Counted from the stretch's first letter, positions 38,139 through 46,910 are shown. The stretch: DNA of 64,000 nt from Ruminococcaceae bacterium UBA5413 (GCA_002409585.1 DHNP01000010.1:35756-99755), one strand, 5' to 3'. Notes: generated by a model from the sequence alone, not told the origin. Translations and numbers: made by a program.

Positions 38139-38882
38139 CTAAACCTCAAGCTGCATTGAAAACGAGTAACGGTCACCGCGGTAAATCGAGATGACTGTTT
38201 CAATGGGCTGACGTTTTTTTGTTAACGTAACGCGGTGTATAGAAAAAACAGGCGCTCCGGGCGCAACTTCAAGGAGTTTGGCAAATTTTTTGCTGCACAG
38301 CCCTACTTCTATGGACTCGGTGGCATCTGAAAGTTCAACGCCGCATTTTTCTTTTATTGTTGTGTAAAGGGAATCTCCGCTCTCATATTTCTGCAGTAAA
38401 TTCGGGACAAGGCTTTCGTTGATGTAAGTGTCCTCAAGCGCCATTGGCTCGTCGTTTGCAAGCCTCAGACGCTTCAGGTTTATTACCTGGTCGCCTGCGT
38501 TAATGTGCAGGATTTCGGCTATATCAAGCGGCGCCGGCGTAAGTTTTAAAAGCAGCGTTTTGCTGCCGGGCTTAAGGCCGCGGGCGAACATGTCGTCCGT
38601 AAAGCTTGTGAGCTTGTTTAGCTTTTGGTCTAATTTAGGCGTACAGACAAAATTGCCCAGCCCTTTTTTACTGTAAATAAGCCCTTCGTTTTTAAGCGAC
38701 TCGATGGCTCCGCGTACCGTCATCCTGCTTATTTGGAACTGGCTGCAGAACTCCCGCTCAGACGGGATTTTATCACCGGTACGCCAGACATTGCCGGCTA
38801 TCTGCTGCTTTATATACTGTGTCAGCTGATAATATATTGGGATTATACTGTCTTTGTTTATTTTTTCTCCGTTACCGGCCAC
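38139..38882 (-). CDS. GntR-family regulator with UTRA domain (NagR/HutC type)
   Basis: Ligand-responsive repressor. 247 residues; GTG 38882 has AAAGGA 10 bases upstream. The winged helix spans about 12-80: IPIYYQLTQYIKQQIAG, GDKIPSEREFCSQFQISRMTVRGA (recognition helix) and LKNEGLIYSKKGLGNFV. The UTRA effector domain follows at about 95-245, with LKRLRLANDEPMALEDTYI. In NagR-like members the effector is GlcNAc-6-P or GlcN-6-P. Its placement in the middle of the amino-sugar locus and the two matching operators make it the likely regulator. Confidence 0.92.
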   Translation of the reverse strand: MAGNGEKINKDSIIPIYYQLTQYIKQQIAGNVWRTGDKIPSEREFCSQFQISRMTVRGAIESLKNEGLIYSKKGLGNFVCTPKLDQKLNKLTSFTDDMFARGLKPGSKTLLLKLTPAPLDIAEILHINAGDQVINLKRLRLANDEPMALEDTYINESLVPNLLQKYESGDSLYTTIKEKCGVELSDATESIEVGLCSKKFAKLLEVAPGAPVFSIHRVTLTKKRQPIETVISIYRGDRYSFSMQLEV

Positions 38883-38944
38883 AGATGATGCATCCTTTCC
38901 GACTGCTTACACATATTAAAAAATATATAAACATAAACCTGTTT

Positions 38945-38973
38945 ATTATATATCAGAAAAAAGCCAGTGTCAA
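38945..38973 (-). promoter_or_regulatory. Consensus SigA promoter for the GntR gene
   Basis: Read leftward, TTGACA (38973-38968), 17 bases, TATAAT (38950-38945): a perfect consensus. Just downstream, ATAAACAGGTTTAT is a small palindrome that could be a regulator site. It lies 63 bases before the GTG start. Confidence 0.85.
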
Positions 38974-39024
38974 TGAATGTTTGCATTTTGTATAAGACGA
39001 CCGGAAAAACTTGTAAGGCCGGTT

Positions 39025-39849
39025 TTACATAAGCATTGACAAAGCTTGTGAAAGGCCGTTTTTATCTATTGCTCCGGTTATTACGTCGGCCTGCTTTTTC
39101 AGTGCTTCATCGGCATTTCCCATTGCGACGCCAATTCCGGCGGTTTGAACCATTTGGATATCGTTGACATCGTCGCCTATGGCGGCGGCGTTTTCACGGT
39201 GCAAACCGTGCATATGTAAATACGTTATCATGCTCGTGCCTTTGTTTATCCCCGAGGCACTGTATTCGAGGAAATGCCTGCCGCGCAGCGCCAAAAATAC
39301 CCCCGGGACGTTTGACAGCTTTTTTTCAAGCTGTGACTGTAACCGGCGGGTGCCGGCATACGCATTGAACTTAACGTATTTTTTTTGGGCTACAAGCTCC
39401 GGCCAGTCGCTGTCTTTTACATAGACCGGTTCATCCATAAGGTTTTCTGCGGCAAGCTCGGCGTGCGTTTTTTTTGTTCTTTCCATAAAAGGCTTTAATG
39501 CTTCGTCGGCATAGAAGTGGTTTGGTGTAGAGCAGCACTTTATTGCGTTTTGGTTACGGCATATTTCTATACACTCCGTAAGTGAATCCTTCGGCATCAG
39601 GTTTAAGACTTTGAATTTTTCACATTTGTCATCTGTTATGAAACCGCCGTTGCAGCCTATGACTGGAAGAACCAAGCCCGCCTTTTTTAATACGGCCTTT
39701 ATTTCGGGGAAAATACGTCCGGAATTTATAACTATTTTTACATTGCTTTGCATTAATTCTTTTATAAGACGGACTGAGGTATCCGTAATCTTGCCGTGCG
39801 AGTCCATCAGCGTTCCGTCTATATCTATAAATACCGACTCAACATTCAT
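39025..39849 (-). CDS. Cof-type HAD-IIB phosphatase
   Basis: 274 residues. HAD motifs: VFIDIDGTLMDSHG at 6-19 (nucleophile and acid Asp), INSGR near 40, Lys in NKGTSMITYL near 195, and IGDDVNDIQMVQTAGIGVAMGNA near 217. The C2B cap domain lies between. Such enzymes dephosphorylate sugar phosphates. The ATG overlaps the ptsI stop (ATGA), so it is translationally coupled and may guard against phosphosugar stress produced by the PTS. That role is inference from context. Confidence 0.92.
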   Translation of the reverse strand: MNVESVFIDIDGTLMDSHGKITDTSVRLIKELMQSNVKIVINSGRIFPEIKAVLKKAGLVLPVIGCNGGFITDDKCEKFKVLNLMPKDSLTECIEICRNQNAIKCCSTPNHFYADEALKPFMERTKKTHAELAAENLMDEPVYVKDSDWPELVAQKKYVKFNAYAGTRRLQSQLEKKLSNVPGVFLALRGRHFLEYSASGINKGTSMITYLHMHGLHRENAAAIGDDVNDIQMVQTAGIGVAMGNADEALKKQADVITGAIDKNGLSQALSMLM

Positions 39850-41489
39850 TGCGGAACCTTCCCCTGGGGCTTACCGTTGTACATGCCGAGTATGGTAAGC
39901 TTTGCCTTTGGGATAGAGCCTGCGCTCATTGAAAATTCATCAAGGCCGAAAGCGAGCAGCCGGCTCATGGCCTCGGGTTTTGAGGCAAGCTCGCCGCACA
40001 TGCCGCATGTTATGCCGTTTTCGTGGGCGGCGGCAATAGTCATACGTATCAGTTCCATTACAGCATTGTTCATAGGGTCGTAAATATATGAAACGCTTTG
40101 GTTCATACGGTCGGCGGCAAGGGTGTACTGGGTAAGGTCGTTTGTGCCTATGCTGAAAAAATCCGACTCTTTCGCAAGCTCGCCGGCTGTTATGGCCGCT
40201 GACGGAATTTCTACCATAATTCCGGTTGGTATTTTTTCATTAAATTTAATGTTTTTTGCTTTAAGCTCATCCATACATTCGCGCAGTATCTTTTTAGCAG
40301 CTTTAAGTTCTTCAGTTCCGCTTATCATGGGGAACATTATCCGCAAATCACCGAAAGCGGAAGCCCTGAGGATTGCGCGGAGCTGGGTTTTGAACATCTC
40401 AGGATATTTAAAGCAGAGCCGTATGGCCCTGCAGCCCAGGAACGGGTTATCTTCCTTAGGCAGCCTGAGGAACGGGACGTTTTTGTCTCCGCCTATATCG
40501 GCGGTGCGTATAATAACAGGACGCCCGCCCATTGCCTGCGCCGTCTTTTTATAAACTTCAAATTGCCCGTCTTCTGACGGCATGGAAGTTTTGTCTAAAA
40601 AAAGGAATTCCGTGCGGAAAAGCCCTATGCCTTCCGCGCCGTTTTCAAGCGCAGCCTCGGCTTCGGCAGGGGAGCCTATATTAGCGAATATGTTTATCCT
40701 GTGCCCCGAGGCGTCGACACAGTGCTTGTCTTTTACGGAAGCGTACAGAAGTTTTTGCTTTTTATCATTATCAATTTTAAGGTTATACTCGTCAAGTACT
40801 GCTTTGCCGGGGTTTACAAAGACCAACCCTTCGGTTCCGTCAATTATTACCGTGTCGCCGTCTTTGATTTTTTCTGTAGCGCCGTCTGCGCCTACTACCG
40901 CGGCAAGGCCCATTGAACGCGCCATTATCGCCGTATGGCATGTGCGGCCGCCGTTTTCAGTGACAAAAGCGAGCACGTTATTTTTGTCTATCTGTGCTGT
41001 GTCTGACGGTTTAAGCTCATGCGCGACAAGTATTGTTCCATACGGCAGGTTTGACAGGTTAAGCTCCTTTACACCGGCTATGTTTTTTGCTATGCGTTCG
41101 CCTACGTCCCTTATATCGGCCGAACGTTCTTTTATATAACTGTCATCAAAGGAGTCGAACTCATCCGCCATTTCGTTTGTAACGTCTGTTATCGCTTTTT
41201 GTGCTGCTGTGCCTTTACTTATCCTGTCGAGCGCAGGCTCCAGTATTTCAGGGTCTTTCAAAAAGGCGAGCTGGCTGCCGATAATCCCGGCGGCATCTTT
41301 TTTTCCGGAACTTTCTGCGGACTTTATAAGTTCACCTATATCATGGCTTGTTTTTTCAATAGCTGCTAAAAAGCGCTTTTTTTCTACTTCCACGCCAAAA
41401 TTTGTTTCGGCATTTTTTAAATCCGGTTCTTTTTTCAGCACTGCACGACCGACAGCATATCCGGAAGAAGCCGGAATACCATTTATCAT
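39846..41489 (-). CDS. ptsI: PTS Enzyme I (phosphoenolpyruvate-protein phosphotransferase)
   Basis: Passes phosphate from PEP to HPr. 547 residues from ATG 41489, which has AAAGGAGG 8 bases upstream; the frame extends upstream without meaning. His185 in GGRTCHTAIMARS is the phosphorylated residue. The PEP-binding barrel shows GIGLFRTEFLFLDK near 295, IIRTADIGGDKNVPF near 330, MVEIPSAAI near 430, and the Cys in TCGMCGELAS near 500. It is slightly shorter than usual at the C-terminus. It follows the HPr gene by 29 bases. Confidence 0.97.
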   Translation of the reverse strand: MINGIPASSGYAVGRAVLKKEPDLKNAETNFGVEVEKKRFLAAIEKTSHDIGELIKSAESSGKKDAAGIIGSQLAFLKDPEILEPALDRISKGTAAQKAITDVTNEMADEFDSFDDSYIKERSADIRDVGERIAKNIAGVKELNLSNLPYGTILVAHELKPSDTAQIDKNNVLAFVTENGGRTCHTAIMARSMGLAAVVGADGATEKIKDGDTVIIDGTEGLVFVNPGKAVLDEYNLKIDNDKKQKLLYASVKDKHCVDASGHRINIFANIGSPAEAEAALENGAEGIGLFRTEFLFLDKTSMPSEDGQFEVYKKTAQAMGGRPVIIRTADIGGDKNVPFLRLPKEDNPFLGCRAIRLCFKYPEMFKTQLRAILRASAFGDLRIMFPMISGTEELKAAKKILRECMDELKAKNIKFNEKIPTGIMVEIPSAAITAGELAKESDFFSIGTNDLTQYTLAADRMNQSVSYIYDPMNNAVMELIRMTIAAAHENGITCGMCGELASKPEAMSRLLAFGLDEFSMSAGSIPKAKLTILGMYNGKPQGKVPQ

Positions 41490-41518
41490 ATCAGCGCCTC
41501 CTTTCAAGGGAAATCTGA

Positions 41519-41785
41519 TTATTCTTCGCCGAACTTGCTTTCTATAAGGCCGACAAGGGCAGACATGGCCTTGTCTTCGTCCGGTCCGTCGCACTCTATG
41601 GTGACGGTGTCGCCCATCTGGATACGAAGCCTGAGGATCCGCGTAACTGATTTCGCCGAAGCCGCGCTGCCGCCTTTTTTAATATTTATGCCGCACGCGT
41701 ATTTTGATGCTTCGGATACGAACAATGAAGCAGGACGGGCATGGATGCCTACTTTATTTAAAACTTTTACGCTTTTGCTTAACAT
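41519..41785 (-). CDS. ptsH: Phosphocarrier protein HPr
   Basis: 88-residue carrier between Enzyme I and IIA domains. His15 in VGIHARPASLFV is the phosphorylation site. The regulatory serine context SAKSVTRIL (near 45-52) is present, so HPr kinase control is possible; the residues after it differ from the common SIMGVMSL. It starts just after the second nagA stop, within the amino-sugar operon rather than alone with ptsI as is common. This may be a second, dedicated copy, but the rest of the genome is not visible. Confidence 0.95.
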   Translation of the reverse strand: MLSKSVKVLNKVGIHARPASLFVSEASKYACGINIKKGGSAASAKSVTRILRLRIQMGDTVTIECDGPDEDKAMSALVGLIESKFGEE

Positions 41786-41787
41786 AA

Positions 41788-42966
41788 TTATACTCCCTTT
41801 TTATCTGTATCATTTTCGTTATTTCCATTTTGTACATCATATATTTTTTTGCCGCGGCAATAAACTTCTTTTATATCTGCGCCGTAGTCCATAACTATGA
41901 GGTCCGCGCGCTTTCCCGGCGTTATGCTGCCGGTCCTGTCCGCTATGCCCGCGGCTTTTGCCGGTACAAGTGAAGCGCAGCGTATGGCCTGCGCCAGGCT
42001 TATGTCTGCAAAACGTTCGGCGTTTTTAACGGCGTTTACCATTGTGAGGGTACTGCCGGCCATGGTGCCGTCGTCTTCGGTTACTTTACCGTTTTTAACG
42101 TGGACACTGCTGCCGCAGAAACTGTAGTCACCGTCGCCGCAGCCCATGGCGGGCATAGCATCCGTTATAAGGGCAATGAGGTTAGGATCCCGCGCCCTGA
42201 AAACCATTCTCACTATAGTTGGCACAACGTGCATGCCGTCACAGATAAGTTCCGTGTAAGCACTGCTGTCTATGGCGGCTCCCGCAATGCCCGGTTCGCG
42301 GTGGTGTATGCCGCGCATTGCGTTAAAAAGATGCGTAAAACAGTTTGCGCCGTTTTCAAGGCCGCGTATGGCGTCTTTTTCCAGGCCGTCGGAGTGGCCT
42401 ATGGATACGCAGCCGCCGCGCATGAGGACGTGCCTGAAAAACCGGGCGGAACCTTCAAGCTCTGGCGCGGCTGTTATCCTTACCTTAAGGCTGCCAGCGG
42501 CGTCATGGAAAAGGTCGTACTCACTTGTGCTCGGCCGCCTTAAAAAAGAAGGGTCAAAAACACCTTTGCGCCTGCTGCTTACAAACGGCCCTTCGATATG
42601 TACGCCGTCTATGGAAGCGCCCTGCGGTTTTTGGGATGCCTTACGTACACGCTGTATTGCGTCCAATATGCTTTCAGTGTCCGCGGCAACAGTGGTGGGG
42701 AAGAAGGACGTCGTGCCGGTTGAGGCTAAAAAAACGGCAAGCCGGTTTATACTGTCGGCGTTCCCGTCCATTATATCGGTTTTTTTCGCGCCGTGTATGT
42801 GTATGTCTATAAATCCCGGCGACAGCAGATTTCCGTTAAGGTCGACTGTTTTACCTGAAACTTCACCGCTCCCCGCAGAGATAATGTTTTCACCGTTAAT
42901 GGTTACGTTGCCCTTTTTTATGAGAAAATCGTCAGAAACATAGCTGCCGTTTATAAAAGTTAACAT
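41788..42966 (-). CDS. N-acetylglucosamine-6-phosphate deacetylase family protein (NagA copy 2)
   Basis: 392 residues, amidohydrolase fold. HIHGAKKTDIMDG near 57, HIEGPFVSSRRKGVFDPSF near 127 with the metal Glu, His in SIGHSDGLE near 195, His in CFTHLFNAMRGIHHREPG near 213-228, and the catalytic Asp in LITDAMPAMGCGDGDY near 275. The SRRKGVFDPSF loop differs from copy 1, as do residues around the substrate pocket, so a different acetylated sugar (for example GalNAc-6-P) is conceivable. The C-terminal tail of 15 residues is charged and Asn-rich. Ends one codon before the HPr start. Confidence 0.92.
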   Translation of the reverse strand: MLTFINGSYVSDDFLIKKGNVTINGENIISAGSGEVSGKTVDLNGNLLSPGFIDIHIHGAKKTDIMDGNADSINRLAVFLASTGTTSFFPTTVAADTESILDAIQRVRKASQKPQGASIDGVHIEGPFVSSRRKGVFDPSFLRRPSTSEYDLFHDAAGSLKVRITAAPELEGSARFFRHVLMRGGCVSIGHSDGLEKDAIRGLENGANCFTHLFNAMRGIHHREPGIAGAAIDSSAYTELICDGMHVVPTIVRMVFRARDPNLIALITDAMPAMGCGDGDYSFCGSSVHVKNGKVTEDDGTMAGSTLTMVNAVKNAERFADISLAQAIRCASLVPAKAAGIADRTGSITPGKRADLIVMDYGADIKEVYCRGKKIYDVQNGNNENDTDKKGV

Positions 42967-43083
42967 AATATCATATTGCTTTCTTTATTTAGTTCGTGCA
43001 TTTTACCCCAATAACCCCGTCGTTACAGGCGGGGTACCGAGGAATTATAGTGATTCTTAAAACTATTAAAATAAAATGCGTTT

Positions 43084-43794
43084 TTACGGCTTGCGGTAGA
43101 TCCTGTCGGCATACTTCATCTTAATCCTGTAGTTAAACTCATGCCCTCCGTCAACGTTTTCGCTCATGTATACAGGAGGGGTATAACCTTTTGAAAGCAT
43201 GATTTCTATTGCCTCCAAGACAGCGCAGTTAAGGAGCAGCGCCGCAGCTATGGATGACGTGGCGCACACCTTTACAGGCAGGCCGGGCAGTTCTATGGCG
43301 GAGTCTCCTTCAGTGCCGCGGTTGTCGAGGATTACGTCAGCAAAGTCGTAAAGCTTTTTGCCGCTTGAGTGGCGTGAAGTCAGTTTTTTGGATACATCGT
43401 ATGACGTGACGACTATAATTTTGCATCCGTGCTCCTTGGCGCACTGGGCGATCTCAATGGGCAGCGGGTTGCGGCCCGAGTTTGAGATGATTACGAAGCA
43501 GTCGTGCGGGTTTATGTCGGCTGTTTCCATAAGCTTTTTGCCGACGCCCTCTATGACTTCGTACTGGCCTTTTGCCTTATCTTCTATCACTTTGGCAGGG
43601 ATGAGGCCGCCGGCGCGTCCGGCGATTTCAATGGCTGCCGCGTATGAGTGCCCGCTGCCGAACGCCTGTATGATGCCGCCTGACATAATGGAGTCCGCTA
43701 TAACGGCGGCGGCATCTGAAATATTTTTTCTCTGTGTTGCTTTTATGTCGGCTATAAGTTCGTCTACTTTGTTAAAAAATATATCACTGCTCAT
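43084..43794 (-). CDS. SIS-domain sugar isomerase-like protein (UPF0309 type)
   Basis: 236 residues with one SIS fold. The phosphosugar loop [20 protein letters not shown] is at about 39-58, and [14 protein letters not shown] near 98 is the second phosphate loop. [18 protein letters not shown] near 178 and [12 protein letters not shown] near 212 are typical of UPF0309 proteins, often tied to PTS operons and hexosamine use. Reaction unknown: isomerase, deaminase or etherase have been suggested for relatives. AAAGGG precedes the ATG by 8 bases. It lies between the PTS IIB and nagA copy 2. Confidence 0.87.
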   Translation of the reverse strand: MSSDIFFNKVDELIADIKATQRKNISDAAAVIADSIMSGGIIQAFGSGHSYAAAIEIAGRAGGLIPAKVIEDKAKGQYEVIEGVGKKLMETADINPHDCFVIISNSGRNPLPIEIAQCAKEHGCKIIVVTSYDVSKKLTSRHSSGKKLYDFADVILDNRGTEGDSAIELPGLPVKVCATSSIAAALLLNCAVLEAIEIMLSKGYTPPVYMSENVDGGHEFNYRIKMKYADRIYRKP

Positions 43795-43848
43795 TATAAT
43801 ATCCCTTTCAACATTAATATTGATGCCGATTTTACTTCTTTAGCATAT

Positions 43849-44358
43849 TTATTTTCCTGACTTATATTTTTCCAACGCTTTTTCTATATGAGGCATAAGG
43901 TTGTTTGAACGCTCGTCCGGCACCATCATCGATGTGAGTTCAACTCCCATACTGTCAAGCTCCCTGAAGTTTTCAATATCCTCCGGCGTTACATTGACTG
44001 AATGTTTCACCGAAATTTTACCTTCCTTATAAGCCATATTCCCAACGTTTATATGCTTTATATCGACGCCGAGTTTTATGAGGTCAAGCGCATCCTTCGG
44101 AGTTTTCAGTATAAGCAGAACCCTTTCGGTGTTGTACCTTCCTGCGTTGATATTTGCAGCGGCCTTTTCTTTTGTAATGAGTGATGTGTGGACTCCGGCC
44201 GGCGCGGCCATTCTGAGTACCGCCTTTTGCATATCGTTCGCGGCAACTTCGTCGTTAGCTACCATAATGCGGTCTATGCGCAGAGCGTTGCTCCAGTTTG
44301 CGGCTACCTGACCATGGATAAGCCTGTCGTCGATCCTTACATGCACTATGCCTCCCAT
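43849..44358 (-). CDS. PTS mannose/sorbose-family IIB component
   Basis: Cytoplasmic phosphocarrier that phosphorylates the sugar at the IIC/IID channel. 169 residues, the full IIB(man) length. His15 in RIDDRLIHGQVAANW is the phosphorylation site. Other family features are VANDEVAANDMQKAVLRMAAP near 33-53 and VNVGNMAYKEGKI-like NVGNMAYKEGKISVKHSV near 104. AAGGAG lies 8 bases before ATG. It is the third PTS gene after the IIC chimera and IID. Confidence 0.96.
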   Translation of the reverse strand: MGGIVHVRIDDRLIHGQVAANWSNALRIDRIMVANDEVAANDMQKAVLRMAAPAGVHTSLITKEKAAANINAGRYNTERVLLILKTPKDALDLIKLGVDIKHINVGNMAYKEGKISVKHSVNVTPEDIENFRELDSMGVELTSMMVPDERSNNLMPHIEKALEKYKSGK

Positions 44359-44399
44359 AGAAATCAGCTCCTTTTGACTATTTAAAATATATAGGAATT

Positions 44400-44442
44400 A
44401 TGCACTGTACAAACGCAGGCGGCGGTAAGCTGCACAGTGCAT
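44400..44442 (-). other. Intercistronic stem-loop between PTS IID and IIB
   Basis: ATGCACTGT (44400-44408) and ACAGTGCAT (44434-44442) are exact inverted repeats around 25 bases, with no T-tract. It lies in the 98-base gap and could be an mRNA-processing or stabilising element. Confidence 0.5.
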
Positions 44443-44456
44443 ATCCCTCTAAAAAA

Positions 44457-45278
44457 CTATGCGAGTATCTTAAGGTTGTAAAGGACAATGGCCATGAGCA
44501 TGACTATCCAGATAACCTTTACGGATGTCATTTTCTTCAGGCCTAAAAGCCAGTAAACAAGCGCTACGAGGCCTACAGGAACAAGTCCGGGCATTATTTT
44601 GTCGAGTATATCTGTCTGCAGCGACATCTTGACTTTTCCCATTTGGAAGACAACCGGCACGCTCGCGCTTACGACTGAAGTTATCAAAGCGCCGACGACC
44701 GTAAGGCCGAGGATGTTGGCGGCTGCGGTAAGGTTCCTGAGTGTACCGCCTATATTGCTTACGACTTTGACGCCCTGCCTGTAGCCGACGCCTATAAACC
44801 AGTAAGTCAGGAATATGCGCAGTACGTTGTAAATCATCCAAATGAACACGCCTGCGGAGACGCCGTCCTGCCCCATGTAAGCTGCTATGGAACCGAAAAC
44901 GGTACCGGCTATAACTCCGAAGATAGTGTCGCCTACGCCGGCAAACGGGCCCATCAGGCCGGTCTTTATGCCGGTTATGGCTTCTTCGCTTTTAATGCCT
45001 TCTTTTTCCTCAACGGCTATGTCAACACCTAAAATGAGCGGCGCAAGGTACGGGTTGGTGTTAAAAAACTGGTTGTGGACTTTGAGGGCTTTTTTCATGT
45101 CTTCAGGTTTTTTATACAGTTTTTTAAGTACCGGAATCATTGAAAAACAGTACGGGAGACCCTGCATCCTTTCGTAGTTCCAGCCTAACTGTCCGCCTAA
45201 GAGCCAGCGGATAAATACGGACCGCAAGTCTTTTTTGGTTATTTTCTCAGGGCTGTAATCCATCTTAGTATTTTCCAT
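44457..45278 (-). CDS. PTS mannose-family IID component
   Basis: Membrane subunit of the sugar channel. 273 residues from ATG 45278, with GGGAG 9 bases upstream; the ORF is open further but upstream codons overlap the IIC gene. ITKKDLRSVFIRWLLGGQLGWNYERMQG at the N-terminus is the IID signature. LMGPFAGVGDTIFGVIAGTVFGSIA near 115-140 is the second. Membrane helices follow, including the last at about 250-270. It begins one base after the IIC stop, so the pair is translationally coupled. Confidence 0.95.
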   Translation of the reverse strand: MENTKMDYSPEKITKKDLRSVFIRWLLGGQLGWNYERMQGLPYCFSMIPVLKKLYKKPEDMKKALKVHNQFFNTNPYLAPLILGVDIAVEEKEGIKSEEAITGIKTGLMGPFAGVGDTIFGVIAGTVFGSIAAYMGQDGVSAGVFIWMIYNVLRIFLTYWFIGVGYRQGVKVVSNIGGTLRNLTAAANILGLTVVGALITSVVSASVPVVFQMGKVKMSLQTDILDKIMPGLVPVGLVALVYWLLGLKKMTSVKVIWIVMLMAIVLYNLKILA

Positions 45279-45279
45279 A

Positions 45280-46464
45280 TTATTCATCTCCCAACACCAT
45301 ATTCGTATTGTCGCCGTTTTCTTTATTTTCCAGCGAGCTGGAGGTAGAAACCGCGGGTGCTTTTTCCTTGGAGATTTTACTGTACTCAATCATAGCGAGC
45401 GCAAGGCCTATGATGGATACGCCAACCATTGAAACTTTGAGGTAAGAGGCAAGCACGAACCCTATGAGCAGATATGCGATGTATTTTTTTGTGGGAAGGA
45501 AACGGAGCAGTATGGCAATACCTACGACCGGAAGTATGCCGCCGGCTGTTTTAAGCCCGCCCATAAGCCAGTCCGGAAAATAATTTACTATGGAAGAAAC
45601 TATTGTCGAACCGAAGATACAGGCCAAAAACGTCGGGATTGCACGCGAGAGCCCCCAGGGCAGCATGCCGAGGATGTTCATAAGCTCAATGCCTTTTATA
45701 TTTCCTTCGTCAGCGTATTTGTCCGCGCGATGCTGGAAATATGTGTTTGAAAAACGTGCCAAAACGTCCAGCTGAACCATGAGCAGCCCTATAGGGACAG
45801 CAAGGCCGATGGCAAACTCGAGGCCTTTGCCCGAAAGGACGCCGAACACCGTGCCTATGAGGGCGGCGGTCATGTAGTCGGGGATCGAAGCGCCTCCGTA
45901 AGTACCTACGCCTAAGATCATTAACTGGAGCGTTGCGCCGACAGCAAGGCCGAGTGTAACGTTGCCCATTATAAGGCCTGCGAAAAATCCGGCTATGACA
46001 GGCTTTGACAAACCGAGGTCTACAAGAACTCCGCCGCCGCTCGTGGATTTTCTCAGTTTCCATGACATAGGCTTTAAGGCGTTAAGGTAGCTGCCGTGGT
46101 AGAGGTTGCAGTCAAAGTGGGTAAGGCTGCCGATGATACCTTCGTCGAAGATTCTTTTGCCCCTTATTATCGCTGGCAGGAAACGGTAAACGAGGGCAAC
46201 CTGGTTTGTTATACGCTTTTCAGACATCAGCTTTGACATGGAGGATTCGCTTTCGTATGACCCTGTTAACGGCTTTTCACAGTAAATGTTTTTGTACCCA
46301 CGGCCTATAAGTTTTTTAATCTCATCCTCATGTACGTAGTTAGGCGTGCATATGTCGGCAAAATCGGTGTTTTCTACGCGGTCCAAGTCGTTCGCCGAAT
46401 TTTTAAAAAGATGTGCGGCGGGGGTGTCCGGACGGCTTGTAATGAGGTTTTGCAATACGACCAT
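45280..46464 (-). CDS. Chimeric ORF: Gfo/Idh/MocA oxidoreductase half fused to PTS IIC
   Basis: 394 residues in one frame from ATG 46464. Residues 1-151 are the middle of a Gfo/Idh/MocA NAD(P)-dependent oxidoreductase: DICTPNYVHEDEI near 37, the catalytic-loop CEKPLTG at 62-68, VYRFLPAIIRGK near 92, and GGGVLVDLG at 143-151. From residue 152 the sequence is a mannose/sorbose IIC: LSKPVIAGFFAGLIMG, LAVGATLQLMILGVGTYGGAS, and six or so more membrane helices. The oxidoreductase lacks its C-terminal half and the IIC its first helix (about 25-30 residues). The switch is at about 46010-46016. This looks like an internal deletion joining two operon genes; an assembly error is the alternative. No fusion of these families is normal. 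Confidence 0.8.
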   Translation of the reverse strand: MVVLQNLITSRPDTPAAHLFKNSANDLDRVENTDFADICTPNYVHEDEIKKLIGRGYKNIYCEKPLTGSYESESSMSKLMSEKRITNQVALVYRFLPAIIRGKRIFDEGIIGSLTHFDCNLYHGSYLNALKPMSWKLRKSTSGGGVLVDLGLSKPVIAGFFAGLIMGNVTLGLAVGATLQLMILGVGTYGGASIPDYMTAALIGTVFGVLSGKGLEFAIGLAVPIGLLMVQLDVLARFSNTYFQHRADKYADEGNIKGIELMNILGMLPWGLSRAIPTFLACIFGSTIVSSIVNYFPDWLMGGLKTAGGILPVVGIAILLRFLPTKKYIAYLLIGFVLASYLKVSMVGVSIIGLALAMIEYSKISKEKAPAVSTSSSLENKENGDNTNMVLGDE

Positions 46465-46576
46465 ACGGTCGCTGTCAGGGTAGCACAGGGGGAGGGCGTT
46501 GTAGCCGGCGATGTGGACTTTGCCGATGAACCCGCTTCCGAAAAGCGTGAGAGTTTTTTTCTTCGTTTGTGGTCAC
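46465..46576 (-). pseudogene. Frameshifted 5' end of the oxidoreductase
   Basis: In frame with the chimera, the codons upstream of ATG 46464 still encode the Rossmann start: LTLFGSGFIGKVHIAGYNAL. No start codon exists in that frame before a TGA at about 46570. A GTG at 46576, with AAAGG 5 bases upstream, opens a frame that would join it after removal of one base from the A7 tract (T7 at 46554-46560 on the plus strand), giving MTTNEEKTLTLFGSGFIGK. So the gene is off-frame by one base as sequenced. Confidence 0.6.
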
Positions 46577-46751
46577 CAACCTTTCATTTTATTATCGGCA
46601 GCCTGCCGTAACCTTATGCCGCTGAAGTATTTCCAGATGGAACGCCGTAAAGGCCGCCGCTGCCGCGCTAATTATTTTATGTATTTTTTGTGCAAAGAGA
46701 AGTATGGAAATGAATGGCATGATAGATATATAGCGCTAAGGCTATTGGTAT

Positions 46752-46780
46752 GCTATCTATATGTTATGCTGTCTATACCA
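46752..46780 (-). promoter_or_regulatory. Second GntR/NagR-type promoter-operator, for the PTS half
   Basis: Read leftward, TGGTATAGACA (46780-46770) is followed by CATAAC (46768-46763), the position occupied by TATAAT in the nagA copy. Identical to 37335-37363 at 26 of 29 positions. An extra half-site ATTGGTAT at 46744-46751 forms an inverted arrangement. The weaker -10 suggests lower basal expression of the PTS half. Confidence 0.65.
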
Positions 46781-46910
46781 CACTCATAAAAAACGCTGTA
46801 ACTAAATCAAACAAATGCATTATAACAGTTAAGCAAGGCAATGTCAATATATATTATGCTTAATTATTGAATTTTTTATGGAAAAAGCGAACGAAACTTT
46901 ACATAGGCAC

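Noticed and set aside
39000..39030. ACCGG ... CCGGT stem after the HAD gene as a terminator.
   Set aside because: The stem is short and the T-run has only four bases; not strong enough to list.
43000..43050. ACCCCG ... CGGGGT hairpin after the SIS gene as a terminator.
   Set aside because: No T-tract in either direction and downstream genes appear to be in the same operon.
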